Source of the DNA: Candidatus Cloacimonadota bacterium
GTDB lineage: Bacteria; Cloacimonadota; Cloacimonadia; Cloacimonadales; TCS61
NCBI GenBank assembly: GCA_021157525.1
Contig: JAGGWK010000037.1
Coordinates: forward strand, 98,867 to 144,891
Direction of reading: 5' to 3'
DNA length: 46,025 bases
Position 1 is the first letter of the stretch; each line of letters starts with the position of its first letter. Shown here piece by piece: positions 42,026-46,025 of the stretch. The position numbers were made by a program, and so were the translations under genes. The notes beneath the pieces are model-generated. The model was not told the origin of the DNA and did not search any database. It saw only the letters and a program-made list of their open reading frames with translations.

Positions 42026-44514
42026 GTAATACACTTTTTCCTGAACGTCCCGATTCTGCTCCGGTTATATATGCTTATGAGATACTTGGTGCAGATAACA
42101 GGCGTGGATTACTGAAAGTTGGATTTACAAATCGTGAAGCCAAAGAACGGATAAAAGAGCAACTACAAACAACAGGTTTAGATTACACGATTGTACTTGA
42201 AGAAACAGCAATGCGCAATGATGGATCTAGTTTTACAGATCATGAAGTCCATCGTCAGCTTAAGAAAGATGGGATTATCAATACCGACGGTGAATGGTTC
42301 AGATGTACCGTTTTCGATGTAAAATCGGCAATCATCGCCGTTCGTAATGGGGAAAGTAACGATAGAGCACGGGTTCATGATTTTGCCATGCGTCCAGAGC
42401 AGCAGGCTGCGGTAAACAAGACGTGCCAACATTTCAAAGACTTTAAGCGAAAAGAGCCGGGGATGACACCGCATTTTTTGTGGAATGCAAAGATGCGATT
42501 TGGTAAAACCTTTGCCGCATATCAATTGGCATTGAAGATGAACTGGAAAAGGGTATTGGTTCTCACCTTTAAGCCGGCAGTGCAAAGTGCCTGGGAAGAA
42601 GATCTATTAACTCATAAAGATTTTGAAGGTTGGCAGTTTATTTGTCGGGACGGCCTTCAATTTCAGGATGCAGATGAGAATAAACCCTTTGTGTGCTTTG
42701 GTTCCTTTCAAGATTTTTTAGGCAGAAACACCAAAACCGGTGGAATAAAAACGAAAAATGAATGGGTTCATTGCATTAATTGGGATTGCGTAATCTTTGA
42801 TGAATATCATTATGGGGCATGGCGAGATAATGCAAAAGAGCTCTTTGAAAGTGAAGAGAAAGAGCAGATAATGGAAATGGGCGATATAAAAGAATTTGAT
42901 GAAGGCATCCTGCCTATCACAACCGATCATTATCTCTACCTTTCCGGCACGCCATTCAGAGCAATTGAATCGGGCGAATTTATTGAAGAGCAGATATTCA
43001 ATTGGACTTATTCTGATGAGCAAAAGGCAAAAGAAGAGTGGGTAGGAGAAAATAATCCATACGCAGCACTTCCACGGATGGTTTTACTAACATACCGAAT
43101 GCCAGATGATATCAGAGATGTTGCTCTGGGTGGAGAGTTCAATGAATTTGATTTAAACACGTTTTTTAAAGCCAAAGGATCAGGTGATAAAGCACACTTC
43201 ATATTTGAGAGTGATGTACAGAAGTGGCTCAGCTTGATTCGGGGTTCTCATCTAGCTACGACATTAGACAATCTTAAAATGGGCGCTAAAAAACCACCCA
43301 TGCCCTTTTCTGATAGCAGATTGTTACAGCTGTTATCGCATACATTCTGGTTTTTGCCAAGCGTTGCATCCTGCTATGCTATGAGAAATTTGATGAATCA
43401 AAGACAAAACAATTTTTATCATGATTACAATATCGTTGTTGCTGCAGGCAATAGTGCAGGGACTGGTGCAGAGGCACTCCCCCCTGTGTTTAAAGCCATG
43501 GGAGATCCATTACAATCTAAAACAATTACACTGTCTTGTGGTAAACTAACCACTGGCGTTTCAGTAAAACCGTGGTCTGGTATTTTTATGCTGAGAAATT
43601 CTTCCAGTCCTGAGACCTATTTCCAAGCAGCATTTCGAGTGCAAACACCATGGACGATAAGTAACCCCGATGGTAAATCACCTGATGAGATAGAAATTCT
43701 AAAGAGAGAATGCTATGTATTTGATTTTGCTCCCAACCGAGCATTGTCTCAAATAGCTGATTATAGCTGCCGATTGAATGTGAGTGAAAGGAATCCCGAA
43801 AAGAAGGTAGCCGAGTTTATTCATTTTTTACCTATTCTTGCCTATGATGGAAGTTCCATGAAACAGATTGATGCCAGAGGAGTACTGGACATTTCTATGA
43901 GTGGAACAACTGCAACCTTGCTGGCAAGAAGGTGGGAAAGTGCACTGCTGGTAAACGTAGATAATGAAACCCTTCATCGGTTGATGAATAATGAAAGAGC
44001 GATGGAAGCCTTAATGAAAATCGAAGGATTTAGGAAGCTGAATAAAGAAATTGAAGCAATAATCAACAAATCTGAAGCAGTAAAAAAGGCTCGAAAAGAA
44101 GCAAATGATTCTGAGATGACAAAAAAAGAGAAAAAGAAACTCACCGACGAAGAAAAAGAGTATAAAAGCAAACGGAAACAAATCCAGGAAAAACTCATCA
44201 AGTTTGCTACCAGAATCCCCATCTTCATGTATCTCACCGATTATAGAGAAAAGAGCCTGAAAGATGTCATTACCCAACTTGAGCCGGGGTTATTCAAAAA
44301 AGTCACCGGTATCTCTGTAGATGATTTTGAGCTTCTGGTTAGTCTTAATGTGTTTAACAGCTCATTGATGAACGATGCAGTGTACAAGTTTAAGCGGTAT
44401 GAAGATGCGAGTCTTGCATACATCGGCATAAACAAACATGAAGGCGAAGATGTCGGTCTCTGGAATACTGTTTTAAATTCTGGCGATTGTATTGAAATCG
44501 TAGAGAATGAGTAA
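42022..44514 (+). CDS. SF2 helicase with N-terminal GIY-YIG (T5orf172) nuclease domain
   Basis: Residues about 14-105 look like a T5orf172/GIY-YIG nuclease: IYAYEIL (17-19), LLKVGFTNREAKERI with Arg43, HEVHRQLKK, and EWFRC (91-95). From about 123 the SF2 core follows: Q-motif-like MRPEQQAAV, Walker A KMRFGKTF (158-163), DEYH box (260-263), SGTPF (308-312), TTGVSV (510-515), and the arginine motif QAAFRVQ (535-541). The C-terminal quarter is very charged, with a coiled-coil-like K/E-rich stretch around 690-725. This should be the translocase and nuclease of the restriction system; its partners are the methylase genes upstream. The nuclease assignment rests on motif spacing, not on alignment. 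Confidence 0.85.
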   Translation: MSNTLFPERPDSAPVIYAYEILGADNRRGLLKVGFTNREAKERIKEQLQTTGLDYTIVLEETAMRNDGSSFTDHEVHRQLKKDGIINTDGEWFRCTVFDVKSAIIAVRNGESNDRARVHDFAMRPEQQAAVNKTCQHFKDFKRKEPGMTPHFLWNAKMRFGKTFAAYQLALKMNWKRVLVLTFKPAVQSAWEEDLLTHKDFEGWQFICRDGLQFQDADENKPFVCFGSFQDFLGRNTKTGGIKTKNEWVHCINWDCVIFDEYHYGAWRDNAKELFESEEKEQIMEMGDIKEFDEGILPITTDHYLYLSGTPFRAIESGEFIEEQIFNWTYSDEQKAKEEWVGENNPYAALPRMVLLTYRMPDDIRDVALGGEFNEFDLNTFFKAKGSGDKAHFIFESDVQKWLSLIRGSHLATTLDNLKMGAKKPPMPFSDSRLLQLLSHTFWFLPSVASCYAMRNLMNQRQNNFYHDYNIVVAAGNSAGTGAEALPPVFKAMGDPLQSKTITLSCGKLTTGVSVKPWSGIFMLRNSSSPETYFQAAFRVQTPWTISNPDGKSPDEIEILKRECYVFDFAPNRALSQIADYSCRLNVSERNPEKKVAEFIHFLPILAYDGSSMKQIDARGVLDISMSGTTATLLARRWESALLVNVDNETLHRLMNNERAMEALMKIEGFRKLNKEIEAIINKSEAVKKARKEANDSEMTKKEKKKLTDEEKEYKSKRKQIQEKLIKFATRIPIFMYLTDYREKSLKDVITQLEPGLFKKVTGISVDDFELLVSLNVFNSSLMNDAVYKFKRYEDASLAYIGINKHEGEDVGLWNTVLNSGDCIEIVENE

Positions 44515-44621
44515 GCTGGCTCTTATAAAGCGAATTTAATTCTTGAGTCTCTTTTTTTAAAAAAGGCGGAATCTAACACATGAACGATGCCATGCCTCAG
44601 GGGAATGGTACGAAAACGGTT
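44515..44621. other. Short gap after the helicase gene
   Basis: This stretch has a T-rich/A-rich dyad (CTTTTTTTAAAAAAGG) that might act as a weak terminator. No gene is seen. The right copy of the 44-bp repeat begins directly after it. Confidence 0.3.
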
Positions 44622-44665
44622 GAATATCGCCCCTATCGGCAAATTGTCGGGGAGACAGACATAAG
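44622..44665 (+). repeat. 44-bp direct repeat, right copy
   Basis: This copy is identical over 44 bases to 38516-38559 and in the same orientation. It lies just 29 bases upstream of the S41 peptidase start, so it may also contribute to that gene's 5' region. The sequences outside the repeats share no longer match that I can see. Confidence 0.95.
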
Positions 44666-44694
44666 TTTCAATGAAATTAATATGAGGAAGGAAA

Positions 44695-46025
44695 ATGAAA
44701 AAATTTAACAGAAAGCAATTAATTACAGATTTTGACTTTATGGTGAAAACTTTCGAGGAAGTTCATCCGAATATCTATGCAATGGTTGATGAGAATAAAA
44801 TGAAAGAAGCAGCAAAAATGATTAGAGGAAATCTTGCAGACGGAATGACGATTATTGATTTCCATAATATAATCGGTAAATTTGTTGCCTCCATCAAAGA
44901 TGGTCATACTTTCATATATCTTTTCAATAATTATTTGTATAAACAAAAAGATTTCAAATTCTTCTACCCTGTTTTACTATTTAGTGAGAAAAAAGCTAAA
45001 TTTAAAAATAATGTTGAAGATATTGCAAAAATTGGAGATGAAGTTTTAGAGATTAACGGAATATCAATGGAATCTATTATCACTGAAATGCTAAAATACA
45101 TTTCCGCAGAAACTGAATCGTTTCAATATACCCAATTAACGGGTAAATATCGACTTTTATTATATTTCTTATTCAATATCAAATCACCTTTCAAAGTTAA
45201 AATAAAAAGAGATAATGAGATTCTTGAAATTGAATTTGAAGGAAAATCAATTAATGATTTCAATAAAAATAAATCGAAGAAAAAAGAATCAACGAATGAG
45301 CATTTAAAAGAAAATTTCAAAATTGAGAACGGAGTTGGGATATTTACAATTAAGACATTTGGTTATCATAAAGAGGAAGCAGAAAAATTTAAAAGATTTG
45401 TTGATAAATCATTTGAAGAAATGAAACGAAATAACATAGGTAAATTAATATTTGATGTTCGACAAAATGGTGGTGGTAATTCTTCGATGGCAAATTATAT
45501 TACGAATTATCTTACCGAAAAACCAACATACAGCTTTGATAGACTGATTTGGAAAAGCAGTCAGCAAATAAGAAATTTTGTGTCGGATGATGTTAAAAAT
45601 AAAACCTATGGGTATTATGATCAAGATTCATATGATGAGTTATTGTCTGTAAATTTAGGTGAATGCTTGGAAATGGATTGTAAATCTTATAATAATCCGA
45701 ATGCCAAAGAAAAAACCTATAGAGGTGATGTGTATGTGTTATCAGATGAAGCTTGTTTTTCAACAACATCAGATTTTATTGCGATGATTAGAGATTTTAA
45801 ATTAGGTAAAATAGTCGGTCAAACTCCTGGTGGTCTTCCTAATTCTTTTGGTGATTGCTATTATTTTGATTTGCCAAACACGAAAATTATGGTTTCAGTT
45901 TCTCACAAATATTTTGTAAGACCTTCTGGAAATGAAAAAGATAATGATCTTATTCCAGATTATATCGTAGAGCAAACCATCGAAGATTCAAAGAGAGGAA
46001 TAGATACAGTTATGGAATTTGCAAA
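44695..46025 (+). CDS. S41-family peptidase (partial, cut by window end)
   Basis: This ORF is open to the window edge (443 codons), so the track does not list it. It starts MKKFNRKQLITDFDFMVKTF with a GAGGAAGG ribosome site and has no signal peptide. The tail-specific protease core is visible: IKDGHTFIYLF, then FKIENGVGIFTIKTFGYH, KLIFDVRQNGGGNSSMANYI, and the catalytic serine region VLSDEACFSTTSDFIAMIRD with GKIVGQTPGGLP. A PDZ-like segment may lie at about 105-130 (KIGDEVLEINGIS). It would cleave proteins in the cytosol; the target is unknown. The gene is very AT-rich, more so than the island, which suggests acquired DNA. Confidence 0.85.
   Translation, partial: MKKFNRKQLITDFDFMVKTFEEVHPNIYAMVDENKMKEAAKMIRGNLADGMTIIDFHNIIGKFVASIKDGHTFIYLFNNYLYKQKDFKFFYPVLLFSEKKAKFKNNVEDIAKIGDEVLEINGISMESIITEMLKYISAETESFQYTQLTGKYRLLLYFLFNIKSPFKVKIKRDNEILEIEFEGKSINDFNKNKSKKKESTNEHLKENFKIENGVGIFTIKTFGYHKEEAEKFKRFVDKSFEEMKRNNIGKLIFDVRQNGGGNSSMANYITNYLTEKPTYSFDRLIWKSSQQIRNFVSDDVKNKTYGYYDQDSYDELLSVNLGECLEMDCKSYNNPNAKEKTYRGDVYVLSDEACFSTTSDFIAMIRDFKLGKIVGQTPGGLPNSFGDCYYFDLPNTKIMVSVSHKYFVRPSGNEKDNDLIPDYIVEQTIEDSKRGIDTVMEFA

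Noticed and set aside
38735-44598. Inverted 10-bp match GAGGCATGGC / GCCATGCCTC near both island ends
   Set aside because: Short, single and not at symmetric distances from the 44-bp repeats; it may be chance.
34640-46025. Attachment-site duplication of the tRNA-Arg 3' end
   Set aside because: No second copy of the T-arm or acceptor sequence was found downstream in the window, and no integrase gene is present.

Overview
The window is a continuous piece of a Gram-negative bacterial chromosome, most likely from the FCB superphylum and with a Cloacimonadota-like flavour. Four things point there: WaaA/KdtA (an outer membrane with LPS), a PorZ-like secreted propeller protein with a C-terminal FlgD/type IX-style domain, a large lipoprotein with fibronectin III repeats and a parallel beta-helix, and the general gene content. 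The phylum is an inference from protein style, not a database result.

Layout. (1) 1-11.8 kb, plus strand: the end of miaB, a CPA2 antiporter fused to a PTS EIIA domain, yicC, a small membrane protein, RNase R, waaA, a large lipoprotein, an outer-membrane-like protein, an AmrS-type radical SAM enzyme and a NusG domain II protein. Many of these genes overlap by 1-11 bases, so translation is probably coupled. (2) 11.8-17.3 kb, minus strand: a SAM methyltransferase, then a signalling module of KaiC-like double ATPase, multi-PAS/GAF histidine kinase and CheY-like receiver. (3) 17.7-31.3 kb, minus strand: one long surface-glycan operon. In transcription order it holds a polysaccharide-deacetylase-like protein, two glycosyltransferases, a WecA/MraY-type phosphosugar transferase, the PorZ-like protein, a glycosyltransferase, a NodB-type deacetylase, a glycosyltransferase, a flippase and aroB. 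(4) 31.4-34.7 kb: tRNA-Lys(CTT), an asparaginase / 72-aa protein / PatB-like lyase operon, a probable cutC remnant and tRNA-Arg(ACG). (5) 34.7-36.3 kb: a decayed, repeat-rich zone with an IS200/RAYT-type transposase sitting among stem-loop modules. (6) 36.3-38.3 kb: mnmH (tRNA 2-selenouridine synthase) and an AIM24/TIGR00266 protein. (7) 38.5-44.7 kb: an AT-rich four-gene restriction-modification-like operon bracketed by two identical 44-bp direct repeats. (8) 44.7 kb to the end: a very AT-rich S41 peptidase gene cut by the window edge.

The glycan genes form a coherent pathway: lipid-linked initiation (WecA-like), chain extension (three or four GT4-like enzymes), tailoring (deacetylases), export (flippase) and possibly surface attachment (PorZ-like). 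The island at 38.8-44.5 kb looks like a defence system: two methylase-family proteins, a RhuM-family protein, and an SF2 helicase carrying an N-terminal GIY-YIG/T5orf172 nuclease domain.

Two sequence-level signals stand out. The heptamer GGATGCA (either strand) occurs about 44 times by hand count, where about 5-6 are expected by chance. It is dense in the core genes and sparse in the KaiC module and in the right-hand accessory region. Second, the 44-bp repeats and the hairpin modules around the transposase suggest that REP-like elements shaped the accessory half of the window.
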